Assembly: GCA_013398955.1 (NCBI GenBank)
Contig: VWPU01001272.1
Coordinates: 50,469 to 114,468, forward strand
Direction of reading: 5' to 3'
Source: Callaeas wilsoni
Lineage: Eukaryota > Chordata > Aves > Passeriformes > Callaeidae
DNA: 64,000 nt
The translations under genes and the position numbers were made by a program. A model generated the notes under the pieces. That model did not search any database. It was not told the origin of the DNA and saw nothing but the letters and a program-made list of their open reading frames with translations. The number at the start of each line of letters is the position of its first letter. Position 1 is the first letter of the stretch. Positions 25,270 to 38,682 of this stretch are shown piece after piece.

Positions 25270-28200
25270 GTAAGTGCCCCGACGTTCTGGGCACTACAAA
25301 CACCGGTGGTTTCTATTTAAGGAAATCTAAAATTATGGCATTCCTTCCATCGAGAGCTACAGCTTCAGACATGCAATAACCCTTAACAAATAATCAGGAA
25401 CTGTTAACCTAATACCATCCATCATAAAAAGAGTTGATACTATTTTACCAGTGCTCTAAGGAGAAAAAACAGACAAATAACTGTAAATTATCTCATTTAA
25501 AATTAGTGTTTGTGAATAGAAAGAAGAGTCCTTTTAGGAATGATTAAGAATCAAAATATTCAAAGTGGCGTTTTTTTTTTTTTTTTTTACAGCAGCAAAA
25601 ACTTCAGACCGTCAGATATGAGGGATAGCATGTTCCTGAAACATGGATCACTGAGTTCTCTACACTCACTGCTTGGAACAAGGGGGAAAATTAAATTGCC
25701 ATTGTACATACTGTGCTTGAGTGCTCACTTATCGCTGGTTGTGTAAGGAGATGCCGACTGAGGTTTTAATATTATTCACAGTAACAATTCTCATGGTAAA
25801 ATGAACAATTTGTTTTCCAGAGGTAGAACTGTTTCTAGACTAATCACACTCATTTGCTTAAAGAGTAAGACAAATGGGACTAATTCAAGGCTAGTATAAT
25901 TTAGACATTGCCTTTACAGAGTAGTTCCAAAGCTCATTGCACAGTGGCATGTCAGTGAGAACTTAATCAAACTAATTGTCTCAAAACATAAGGTCAACCT
26001 CAAGGTAGAAATACCAGCTGTTAATAAAACTCTTCTTCTCAGAAACAATTACTCAGTTTGACTGAACAAGAGTGTCTTGATCCTGCATTTTACAGGTATC
26101 AGTAAGAGCAAAAAATGTCCACCATTTCTAGCAGTGGCTTAGCAATTGACAGGACCGGGCCAGAAAAGAAATTGTAACAACATAAAAACAACAAGAAATA
26201 AGCAGCGGATCATGCAACAGGACGTGTCCATTGGAATATGATAAATAACACAGAATTGAGAATTACACCCCGTGGCAGTGCACCCTAAAAGTATACTCTT
26301 ATTTATTTCTGAAAAGCAACCAACTGTTTGGATGAGAGCTGTGTCAAAGTGCTGCATATATTTGACAATCATTTACTGGCAAGTTTTCGGCATTTTGCTT
26401 CAGGCAATCTCATGTCCTTAGACTACTTCTTTTGGGAGAATAAAACTGTGGGTGGGATTCAGTTCAGGGTTAAGACACCTACGTTAAATGTCTAAATGTA
26501 GACATCGACATTTGAGATAAGTCCCCAAACTCCCTCTGTTGTCAGTGGATAACCAGGATGGGATTAGATTTTCTAAACAGAGAATGACCTTTAAGATATC
26601 CTACATGCCTGAGACATCCTTGGGAACTGGCCAAATAGAATATACCCTTCTTTGCCCACAGGTAAAATCCAACAAGGATGCCATATCAGATGTCACTAGA
26701 CACATACCTTTTAGCCAACTTTATCACAGCTTTACTCAGTAAAACTAGCAGCACTTGCAAAGTGATTCAGCTCGCCTTAGGGATCGACATGCCCGTCAGC
26801 TCCAACAGGTCACAGACTGTTTTCTCACCTAGCACACTTATGGACACCTGCATGAATACCCTGTGTGGGCCTGGACGCAAATCCCACACGGTGAGCAGAA
26901 TTCAGTTGCCTGAATATTGGTGTGTTGGGCCACAAGATGATACACTGAGGTTTGATATGAACTGGGTCAGGTGAATGTCATGACAGGCAGGGAACGGGCT
27001 GCCTCTAGGGCAGGTATCATCTGCCAGGTTACGCACTAGGAAGAGCCCAGGAGCACACTGAATTTAGATGTCTGCCGGGGAAGGAAGAATGCAGACCATC
27101 TGCTTTAAGACAGCTGCAACACCAGGGGGGTTACTGTCAAACCGCTCCCTGGCTGTGCAGTCTATAGAAAAGCCACACACAGGGGCAGAGAGACTGAAAG
27201 GAGCACATCTCTTCTCCCCATGGTGTCAGAGGGTCAGCAAAAACTGAGACTTCAAGGCTGCTGGCAACATCCTGCAATGGATGGGAGATGCCTGTGCAGC
27301 TTCACCTCACTGCACGGGTGGAGTTTGCCATGCACTTGTTGGTACAAATAGTAAAATCAAGAATGTCTCCCATTAAATCAATATCTGATGAGAAAACGCA
27401 TTAGCAGCCATCATTTGGCACAGATGAGGCTGTTGCAGGCACTGCTCCACTTTTGGGACAATCAAAGTTTTGCCTTGACACAAAGTGCTAACAGGCAACC
27501 AGGTGTTATCATCCCACAGCTTGATACCCTGTTACTCCACATTTGAGCAAACGTCAGAGCCCTTCTGGGCTGCCATCTGGTTATTTCTGATCTATGATAT
27601 TTGGCTCACTACTTGCCCCAGTAGAGATATATATTGCTAGGATTAAATCAGAGTTGCCAAGAGTTCCCAATAATTTTCATAGATACATGACTATCATATC
27701 ACATTAGAAAGGCAAAACAGCACAGAATATAAATGATGAACACATATGCATGTTTCAACAGTAGGAGAGAATGTTTCACAGTCCAACACACTTCACTATT
27801 CAAAATGCTTTCCAGATATTTCACTGGTATTTCACTTTGCTATCTCGCACTCCATTACTTCTAATTATACTCAACCCTGACCTATTTAAGCAAATTTTAC
27901 TAACAGCCTGCTTATTGACAACCACTCATCCAAGCTGTTTTCATCTATGACATCTATCAACTAGAGAGATTTGGGGTGAACTAGCTATATGTTTGCCTTT
28001 TGCTAGGGGACAGTGGGCAAAGCTTTCTACTGCAGTCGCAACTTCTTGCTGCCACATTTTCACGGGTGACAGCATAAGATGGCTTGGCTTCAATATCATG
28101 TGTCACCCCTGAGGCAAGTCTTTATCCTTACCTTTTCCTTCACATTCTTCAATCAACTTATTTTATCCACACCTCTCCTCCAAAAAAAAAAAAAAATCCA

Positions 28201-29321
28201 AAAAACCTTTGCCCCGCCCCAAAAACACTCAACCAAACACAAAGCAGACTAAACCAAAAATAGGAAGTATAAAGGAAATTAAGCCAGCTTTCTTGAGAAC
28301 ACTGTTAGCAGCCTATCTGCAGAACTTCAATTTGTGTCAGGTGAGAAGGTAGAAGCAAAGAACTGAATTGGCTGGTGACCAGCTCTACTTCTGCAAGTCG
28401 AGTCTGATTTGATGAGAGCAGATGAGCGACTGCTAAAATAGCTAATCTCTGCCACATTGCTTTTAACTGTGCAAAGTAAGGCTGATCAAGAGCAACCACT
28501 AAAGAGGAAGTGGGAGCAGGTGTACCTGTGCCTGCGTGACATGAGCCCTGCTGTCTCAGCTATATTTGGAAAACCACCTGCTAACGCACAGATCTGCATG
28601 TGACAGAATCAAGGCATAAGGAAGGCACTGGTTTGCTATTAAGACTTACTTTGTACTCCTCAAAAGCACATGCAAAACTTGAGTGGGCCATGACAGTGCA
28701 CTGGAGCTTGAGCATTATTTTTCCACGCTGTCGTTCCTAGAGTAATAGATACCCTAAGACTGCATCTGCCTCAGCAAATATCACAGTGCAGCAGGAGCAG
28801 ACCTCCTTGCTGAGAGCCCTGTACTTCAGGTGATTTACCACAGGTGAGCTCTATCCTGGTCCTGGAAGCTGAGCATTAGCAGCTGGAGTGTGGCAGGAAC
28901 ACACCAGGAGTCAAGGATCTGTCTTTGGATCTTGTAGAGGAATCTAGTCCACAGGCTCCAGGCTTCTCTGCCGTGCCAAACAAAGTGTGGTAGGAGGGGG
29001 AAAAGCAGAAGAGAAAATCACTTAAGAGGGTACTTTGATATTAGGATACTAGACTAATGAAGATGCATCTACAATAGTTCAATCTCTCGTCTTCAGTTTA
29101 GAAACTCTAGTGCTGACATAAATCTGATCATTAAATATCTAAAAGAGTTCCCCCCAGTCCATTGGCACCTGACAGTATTGCAGTTATTTCCACGGGTTCT
29201 GGTGGTTGGTACATAAAGTTAATTTTTTTAAGAAGCACCTAACTTAATCAAGGCAAAGGTTCAGTTACCTAAATGATAGCATGATCTTTAGAGCATGAGT
29301 AAGTTCTTACTCTCTGTGTGG

Positions 29322-29360
29322 AGGCCCTCCCAACCCAAACTGTTCTATGATTCTATGATT
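29322..29360 (+). mobile_element. CR1 3' tail fragment
   Basis: CCCTCCCAACCCAAACTGTT is followed by two copies of the CR1 terminal octamer (CTATGATT, CTATGATT). An upstream GATCTTTAGAG at 29284-29294 resembles the segment that normally abuts this tail, which suggests a small insertion split the fragment. Confidence 0.8.
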
Positions 29361-32300
29361 TAAACTCCACTTCTTTGTGAAAAGATTGTTGCCCCCAGCC
29401 CACCCCTTACCTTTTTTCACAGATCTAGAGGAAATTGTTCTTCCTCTTCAAGTAAGATACTCAGTCTTTCTCTTGAAAGTAAAAATATTATAATCCATTT
29501 TTCAGGAAAATTATCTTGGATCACTGCTTTCAAACCAGAAAGACATGCTATTCTTGATGTTTACAAAATGGTTCAGTGTTCAGAGCACTTGGCCAAATCT
29601 TGAACAAGGCATTCTGAGATTGTTTACAGACATATATTCTAATCTCAATGTTGTTCTGAAGCATAATATTTTTCAGTATTCCTTCTGAATTTTGCGATCA
29701 AAAAAGAAATTCACAATTGACTATAACAGGGAGAAGGGACAAGAGTGTGATGCCAAAGACTAGTGCTTAGAGCACTTGCGTGAAAGAGCCAGTGCTCAGT
29801 TCTGCATTCAAGACTGGCTAGAAATAAAGGCTCAGGAGACAAAATAGAAACCTTTTGGTAGGACTTTTACCAAACACAAACTTAGAATCATAACAGGACT
29901 GTAATCAGAGTATGCTCAAATTTATTACACAGTCTACAAATTGAGAACATGAATTGAAAATGATAATGTAATTTTTACCGTATAAACTTTTTGGTTATCA
30001 TTTGCCATAGCAAAATGTTGTTCCCCCTGTGCATAACGTTAATTGAACATGCACTGAAAACAATTTGGACTTATGCTTTCTATGCATTCTATAGTACAGA
30101 TCAAGTAAGCAGAATATAACAATTAAAAAAGAAAAATCATTCTATTTTAGATGCCACTTCAGACTTTAAAAATGATAGGTCTTAAATTCTATCCATGATT
30201 TGTACTGACCTCAACAAGTCAAGAATGATTTGTCTCCAGCTACTTCTTTTTTTTTTCCTTCTTGACTGAAAACAAACCTCTGCGGCTGTTTTTCTAATTT
30301 TGTAACAGTTATATATAATGGACAAACAAGCGTAGAATATTACGCACTTTTTAACTATTCTTCAGAAATTCTGCAAGTCAACCTTGACAGTGAAATATTG
30401 CTTCAGATGACAGGACAAAACAAAACGATTTTATACTTACAAATATATGTGGAGAAGACTTCTAGGAACAATAATTGAGGGATTTCCAATTGCTTACGTT
30501 CATTTGCAAGTCAGAACCACCTCTGTCATCTAGGAAATTGTGAGAGTTCCTGAATTAATTACCATGTGGCCCTTTTTGAAGCAAATCTGCTCAACTGTTA
30601 CCGCTATGCTGAGTGTGAATCAAGATGCTTTGTATATTCTTTTTCTTAAGACAATGTTCTCCACACACCACCTACAAATGCCTAAATAGAGATACATTGT
30701 ATTTTGATACTATTTCTGATTATTACTAAAAGAAATCTAAAAAAAGCTCCTCACCAGAGAGAGCTTTGTTCTTCTCAAATCTTTGCTTCAGGAGACATGG
30801 TAATATTCTAAATTGTAGGGATCATTTGGACCAAATACATCTTCATCACGGATGTCTCCTCTGAAAATACATTCATATGATTTGAATCTGCTACTTGCAT
30901 ATTTTACAAAATGCAGGTGGAGGATAGAGACAAAGATGTCAGGTAAAGAGGATCTGAGATATTTCCTGATGCTTAAACAACCTTCAAAGTGAATCCAGTT
31001 ATGACTTGTTTAAATATTTGGACTTTTGCAGAATAATCAAACTCCAAGGACTTTTTCATCACACTTGCAATACAGAGTTAAAGGGAAAAGGCTGTCAAGT
31101 TGCATTAAGTTAATGCACTACAAATAACTACTACTTTTATAACACCATCATTCTCTATCTCAAACAAATCAGTTGCCAAGTGCAAAGTTCTAAGCTCTTG
31201 TCAGCCAGCCGGTAAATAGTTCTAAGTCCTCTGACCCAAGTTTATAAATCAAGAAAAAATGTAGCTAAAATAAGATGTTCTGAATTACAACTTCCACCAT
31301 GGTCTAGCCAACAGATAAAACATACGTCCTTACTTATAGAATTGATTTTGTTAGAATACCTAGAAGATAACACCTGAAACACAAAGCAGCTATGGTGGCT
31401 GTTGTACAAGTTACTTTGGAATGTAATAGAAGATGTATGGAAAAGGAAATAGAACTCCAAGTGCCCTGTATCACATGCTAAGACAGAAACATACTGGGAA
31501 AAAAAGCTGAGACTTTTTTCTGCACTTCTCCTGCTCTCTGGCCATTAATTCACACTCCAAGTGTACCCAAGGCTGCCCAGTTTAAGAGCATGACCAACTT
31601 ATCGGTTAATGTAATTCAACCTGAGTGAGAGGACACAGGCAAAGAAAAAAATCTAATCATGAAAAGATGACAGTGCAATGAGTATGAGTAAGCTTGAAAG
31701 TGAAATGCATGAAAAACATATTGGAGTGACTAATGCCAGTAGCTTCTCGAGACAGACAAAATGGGGCAATTGTGAAAGCTTCCCCATGTCCTGATACTAT
31801 GTCTTCACTCGCACCAAGACAAACAGTCAGTTTCATCTTTGCCCACGACAGTGAGATCATCGTTTCTAACTGGCATGTAAACTGTTGTGGAGGAATTCCT
31901 CCCACCTAAGTTTAGTTATCTAAATTTAGTTGTCCACAGTAGTCTTAGTTAAATTTAGTTGATTAACTAAGGGGAGTCCTCCTTTAGAGTCAGTGTAGTG
32001 AAACAGGCTGCTACAGATTCCTCATATATGTATCTTAGATACTTTCTTTAAGATCAGATTAATTCCTCCTGGAGACCTTGTGGGCTACAAGGGAGGCTGA
32101 CGCTGATTTGTTTGGATTTAGACATGCCTAAATGAAGTAGAAAGACTTTTAGTATGTCATCCAGAAAATGGATTTAGCCTACAAATTCTTTCCATGTGGG
32201 ACACATGAGTTAGGAAAGGCAGCAGGAGACAGTTTAATAATGTATTAAACTGTGTTTGGATAGATGGTAATTTAGATCTGTAGTACACATATTTATAGAT

Positions 32301-32837
32301 TTAGAGCTGTTTTGCACAGTGGAATTAATATTAACCTTTATAACAACTTCAACAATTATATTTGTAAAATAAAAAGTGTGACATGCCCAGTTTTCACTCT
32401 TGATAAATTATTTGTAACTTAAAACTTAATTAAAATAGGTCTTAGTTTAATTCATCTTTTAAAGTAGTTACTCTGAAGCTTGACAAATTTTATCAGGTTT
32501 GTGAGACTAATATAGTTTCTTCAAAGAAACTTTCTATTTATTTTCATCAATTATAAAATGAATTTATATTAACAACTTTGACTGAAAACCCTGTAGCAAT
32601 TTACATACTCTTTATACAAAAGGAATTATGACTCTGGAAAACTTATTTTTCCCTTTCTTGTTAGGTGAACATAACGTCCCTGGTACAACATGTAACTTAA
32701 AATTACAGCATCACCATATGACAATGCCAGACACATTGGAGAACTCATATCTAAAATAGTACAATTCTTGCATTTTAAATCTTTCATTCATGCCACTGTG
32801 AAGGTCAGATGTTGATGTTTTGAGTTGGTTAAGGACC

Positions 32838-32928
32838 GTGGAATGTTTTGCTTCTCAGCTTAGAATATTCTTCCCAAGCAGCCGCAGGGTTTGTTCCTGG
32901 GCCTAAATCAAGACTCAAAACATTCCAC
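32838..32928. repeat. 13-base inverted repeat with a 65-base spacer
   Basis: GTGGAATGTTTTG (32838-32850) and CAAAACATTCCAC (32916-32928) are perfect reverse complements. Confidence 0.85.
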
Positions 32929-33090
32929 AACCCTTTGCCTTGTAAACTGAAACATCAACGTCTGCCCCACATACCACCTCTCCAGAAAGAGGGCACATGG
33001 GATGAAACATCATCACAAGTATTCTTACATGTTATTTAGGAAGAGCCACCTTCAACCACCACAGGACTTGTAAATAATTAATTAGATTTT

Positions 33091-33120
33091 AAAACCCTAT
33101 ACTTTTATTAATAGGGTTTT
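33091..33120. repeat. Perfect 10-base inverted repeat
   Basis: AAAACCCTAT (33091-33100) and ATAGGGTTTT (33111-33120) are perfect reverse complements around a 10-base AT loop. Confidence 0.85.
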
Positions 33121-35352
33121 CAGCTGGTATAGCCTAGAAAGAGCAAATTCCAGATGTCAGGTTCTGCAAATTTTGCTTGTATTTTTGCAAATAATTTGGC
33201 CATGAGAGCAGCCAGAAAGCAGGATTCTCCAGACTTTCTGCTGCAATGGAGTGTGTGCTACAGCTTTTAAAACCTGGTAGAGGGAAACTTTAATTTACAA
33301 CCTTTAATTTCACTTTATTTCATATAGTTTCTCCAGGACACTTATCTCACTGGAGACAGAAGAAATAAGTTGTTACTAGAAACAAATACTTCAGAAGTAT
33401 TTCTACCACCATTTCCTATTTTTAACAATTATATTTATCATAAGGTTTTGTACTTCAGATCGTTGCTTATGTTCAGAACTATTTCTTTTCTATTTTTGGA
33501 TCTGATCCTTCGGCACTAAACATTTCATTCCCACACAACTGCCTTAAAGAGACAGTAAGAACACATAGGAAACTACAAAAATAAATGTTTAGAAACAGCT
33601 AACCTTGCAGCATGTACACAAAGTGTAGCTGCCATGTAAAAGAACCTCAACACCTCTAATATATCACAGTTTCTTCCTTGTGGATCCAAAAAAAGATCAA
33701 AGTCAACCATGTGACGTGTACCCTGATAATAAGCTGTCAAAACAGCTGCTTAGTACTTAGTCCACTGTGTATTTCCTGTTTGGTTTCAAGCATAGAAAGC
33801 TCTTCCACTGACAGCCAATTCATTGTGAGAAGCATCTACCTCTATTAAAGGAGGATACAACACCACCATTGATTTTATGACGAAATTCTACCAAACAGCT
33901 AGTTTAAATTACAAGGTAGTCAGTAACAAGTTGAGGTAATTGATCAACAATAAGGATGAGTCCAGACTGAGACAAAGGAAATGTGCTCATGTGGGAAGAT
34001 GTCACTAATTCAGGACTGCGAGGGGTCAGAGAGTGATCCAGAGAGGAATCGTGATCCATTACAATGGCTTGGGAAGTTCACATGCCAGCACCCAGGAACA
34101 CTAGCTGCAGAAAGCTGGCAGAAAAAGGGTGCAATCCACTGCAGAATGGAGAAAGTGTGGAGAAAGAAAACCTTCACCACCAGGAAGGAAGAAGACAATG
34201 GTTTAGGAGGAGACTACCAGTCATCACCAAGTCCCTTCAGAAGACTGCACCCTGAAAAAAATAAGCTTCATAAAGAATGTGATGTGGGATAAGTCTCATG
34301 TATCAGGGGTCTCTTCATCCAAAATAATTCCAGTACCCCCCCCATAATGATGTACCCTATGCCAACAAAAGCACTTGTCTGTTGCCATAGCATTTTTAAA
34401 AGTATACTGTGTTTACTGGTGAGTATGGCCTTTCTCATCCAGCTAAATGACATAAGCATGTGAGGAAAACATTTGAAAGAAATCTCTCCAAGGCTAAGCA
34501 AGAAGTGTGTGGAATGACTGAAGGCTTCTAATTAATTAAAGGTTTTCTTACCTCTCTGGATCATGTCAAAATTCTTTACTATTCATCTTTATTTGAGATT
34601 GTTGTGGGGCTTTTTAAATGAATCAGTGACATTTACTCACTGACTGCACATTGTACCTCATCTTCAAATGCTCTTATATACCAGTTCTTATATACCACCT
34701 CTACTTCAAGAGAAGAGCAGCAGAGGTTGGTAAAGTTACTGGGAAAACAATAACCTGAAAGCTAGACGGTGTGGAAATACCTAATTAAATTTGGAGCAAT
34801 AATCTCCGCTTTGCTGATTTCCTTTGTAAGAAAGAACAGAAACCCAGCAATTATAATCTAAAATAAATACCACTCCCTGTAGCCTTTCTGAATGAAAACA
34901 CTGAAGATATGCTGGTAGGCTGAGCGGATTCAGTTCTTCATTCATGTCACGAAGCACCTATTGTCCCTATGTTGGGTGGTGGGAATGCCAGCACACAGCT
35001 GTACAGCTCTTTCCCAGGGATCCTACCAGTGCCTATGCAGTATATGTAGATGTCATGTGAACAGTGTGTGGACACACATCTTCTACTCTCCTCTGTATTT
35101 TGGTCAGACCTATGTTTGCTGCTGGATTTATTTGCTGTTACTGAATCAAATGTGACCTCCAGCTTGTGATATGAATACATAGCTCCTCATGGTGTGGTGC
35201 AGGAACCAGCCGAGCTTGAATGGAAAAGGTGGAAATAAAGGCTTGTTATCAACACAATTTCAGCTTGCGGAGACCATAGCTGAGACATGGTGCTGTCAAA
35301 TTCACCAATAAAAATAAACTTCTTTTTTTTTTTTCTGTTTTTCCTTCTTGGG

Positions 35353-35790
35353 CTTTGAAGATGGTGAAGGGCCTTGAGGGGAAGCTGAATGAGGAGTGGC
35401 TGAGGTCACTGGATCTGTTCAGCCTGGAGGAGACTGATGGGAGACCTCATTGCAGTTACAGCTTCCTCATGAGGGGAAGAGGAGGAGCAGGCACCGATTT
35501 CTTCTCTGTGGTGACAGAACTGAAGGGAATGGCCTGAAGTTGTGTCAGAAGAGGTTAGGTTGGATATTAGAAAAAGGTTTTTTAGCCAGAGGGTGGTTGG
35601 GCACTGGATCAGGCTCCCCAGGGAAGTGGTCACAGCACCAGCCTGACAGAGTTAGGAAGTGTTTGGACAACGCTCTTGGGCATATGAGGGCACAGGACTC
35701 TTGGAGATGGTCCTGTGTACGGCCAGAATCTGGACTGTGATCATCCCAGTGGGACCCTTCCAACTCAGAATATTCTGTGATTCTACAATT
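35353..35790 (+). mobile_element. CR1 non-LTR retrotransposon, 3' part
   Basis: It begins in the end of the ORF2 region (GGCTGAG, then TTCAGCCTGGAGGAGACTGA) and continues through GGAATGGCCTGAAGTTGTGT, TTGGATATTAGAAAAAGGTT and GGGAAGTGGTCACAGCACCA. It ends with GGGACCCTTCCAACTCAGAATATTCTGTGATTCTAC-type sequence. The wording differs from the 12.6 and 43.6 kb copies, so it is a different CR1 subfamily. The frame is broken. Confidence 0.93.
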
Positions 35791-38500
35791 CTTCATATTA
35801 TTTCAAAGTTAATTTTTCATTAGATAATTTGTTCTTACATTTCCCAGTCTAGCTACTTGTTCCACCTTGGTGTAGCTCCAGGCAGGGAATATTGCTGCAG
35901 ACAGAGCTCCAGAAATCATTTAATTTAACGTCTCTCAGAAAAGAGAGAGCGTATAACAGAGAAACTGTACTAGCTAATCTCTGCTATTTTACCCAGCACA
36001 GAAGCAACCCAAGGAAATGTTCAGGAAAATAAAGCTAATGTGAACAGACTGCTGCCTGGGTATTTTCTTTCTCTCCTCCTCTCGTTACAGAAAACCTTCA
36101 ACTCAGAGGCACAGAGCCCTGGGTATCCATTTATTTGAAAACTCATGCAAATTTAGAGCAATTTGTATTCAGTTTGACTCTCACTACTCTATTTATCTTT
36201 TCTATTACTTATCACAAAGTAATTTTGCAGGAAAATTTAATAACATGGAAAGACTCTGCCAGAGGTGGCAACTTTGCTCCAGCTGCCCAGAAAGCCAGCC
36301 TGAAATGCACAATACTTGTAATAGCTGGTTAGTCTGAGTGTATTACTTGGCCCATCTCTTCTTTGCAGACTTCCATACTTAACAGGTTTTATGTCAGTAA
36401 TTCATAACTCAAATTACATTAAAAAATTGTCATCCTATGAACAGTTCAAACAGCTAATGAATGTGCTAATCATCCCTACTAGATAAAGACTATTAAACAA
36501 TGTGCTGCCAAATAAAAAAGATGAAATCTGCATGCTGAAATACTAAACAAGTCTTTTACTTTGGGGTCATTATTTAATGACAGACTGAGGCTTTGCAAAG
36601 GATCAAAATGCCATTTTTCAATGGATTTCAAAGTTTCAAAATTAACTTTATTCCAAAGGAGACTATTTCAATATCACTCAAGGAGATGAAATGCGGAGAA
36701 ATGGAAGTGAATGGAAGAGAATACATTGATAAATCAAAAATTTAAAAAAGAGTTACAATTTTGACATTAATAGTGCATTTAATTAATTTTAAAATTAAAC
36801 AAAAAATCAAACAACTAAAACTTTCTGAGACATTGTTCCAAATATATCTAAATTGATTATTTCAACATTCTGAAATAATAATACCCCCAAAGATTTCATC
36901 CAAAATAAAATTCTGATATCAACAGTTCTGCTAAATGCTGGATGCAATTTTAATTTGTCTTATTTTTAGTATCTCTTGGTTTTAATGACTTTGATTTACA
37001 CTGAATGACAACTTATGAAGCTCATTAGCAGAATGAATTTTGTTCATTATTTTTCACTTCAGATTTCAGATGCAGTGAGGTAAACTTTTTAAACTCTTCA
37101 TTTCTACGCACACAATACCAAATCTGTGGACACAGAACAAACTGTAATATGAACTACCTGAAAAAATGTGATCTTTGAAGATGCTCCTACTATATAACAG
37201 GTCTGCATTCCTACTGGAATTTTGATTTTTTTAATATCTATATTTTTTATATTTGACTACTTATAAATATTTTAATATATATTATGCGAAGTGATGACAT
37301 TTCTGTTATAGATTACATATTTAAAGACAAAAATCAATTGTAATTATGTTATAAAAGATTGAAATAGAGACACTAAACAGATTTTCGGATCAGAATGTAA
37401 GGTTACAAATACAGTGTATGTGATTTCATTAAAAGCACTCACATAGTCATTAAGTCTCATAAATACCAAATTATATTAAAAGAAATTTCTGTCCCTCATG
37501 TTATTTCCCCACTAGCTCTTGCAAGGAAGAATTTCATATTTGTTTGATGAAGTCGGAGAAGTGCCACATACAGATTCAGGGTTCTTTATATGAAATATGC
37601 AAATGGCAGCTATAAAAGATTCAGGTGATCCGCATAAAGCACCCTCAGGCAAGGTTCATAACACTTTAATGGAACCAGAAATTTTTTTTAAAAAGTCCCA
37701 TGTGCCCATATTTAACTGCCTAAAGTAAACCAAGAGCCAAACCATGCAACACTGATTCATTTCCTCAGTAGCTGTTTTGCTCATGTAAAGACCCTCACAC
37801 AGAAGACAGAATTAGCAAGAACCCAGATGCACTGCAAAAGACACCACAGCAGCATCACTAAATGATCTCCATAGAACAAGAAATGTTGGTTCAGGCCTTA
37901 TTTAGGAGTTTATTGATTCTTACTGCACCCTAACTGTGCAGGTCTGCTACCATCCTTGCTGCCTGGGAACATCTGCCAACCATCCTGTGTTGCTCACTGC
38001 AAAATGCTTTCACAGGTGATGTTGCACCCTCTTATGGGAAGTGAGAGCCTCCAACCCATTGAGGCCAGAGGATGTTGCCATGCTTTGAGAGAATTTAGCC
38101 ACTGCTGGACCATCACACTCACACAGGCTGAGAGGCTGGAGTGAAACCATTCGCAACCTCCTCCTGAGTCCTGGCCTCCAGGCACAGAAACAAAGACAGA
38201 ACTGGGGACCAGACCACTCACCTTTAGCCAGACACGGCTTGTGTCCAACTGCATTTCTGCTTGCCCAGTAGTTCTGTACAGAGGAATTGCATGACTTGTC
38301 CTCTCTGGGTATCTTGACCTCTACAATACAAATGAGGCTTTGATTTTCCTTGGTGTCCTGTTTCTTGTTTACAGAGGTGGGTAAAAAAATATGCTTCAGC
38401 TGTATTCAACCTTGTATTGAGGTAAGACAGCCATAAGATTTATTTATTATTTTCTCTATCTTTGCTTTTGGGCAAAGAGACGCAACCATTGGGACAGGTC

Positions 38501-38561
38501 TAGAACAGAATAGAATAGAATAGATTAGAATAGAATAGAATAGAATAGAATAGAATAGAAC
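38501..38561. repeat. (AATAG)n microsatellite
   Basis: About a dozen AATAG pentamers with two variant units (AACAG, ATTAG). They form the tail side of the adjoining CR1 fragment. Confidence 0.95.
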
Positions 38562-38682
38562 AGGAGTATTTCACTTGAAAGAGACCTACAACAATCATCT
38601 AGTCCAACTATCTGAACACTTCAGGGCTGACCAAAAGTTAAACTATGTTATTAAGGGCATTGTGCAAACGCCTCTGAACATT
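38501..38682 (-). mobile_element. CR1 fragment with an expanded AATAG tail
   Basis: The minus strand is the sense of this element. On the plus strand, an (AATAG)n microsatellite at 38501-38561 is followed by GAAAGAGACCTACAACAATC, ATCTAGTCCAACTATCTG and GGGCTGACCAAAAGTTAAAC, which I recognise as the reverse complement of a CR1 3' end. The pentamer run takes the place of the usual octamer tail. Confidence 0.85.
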
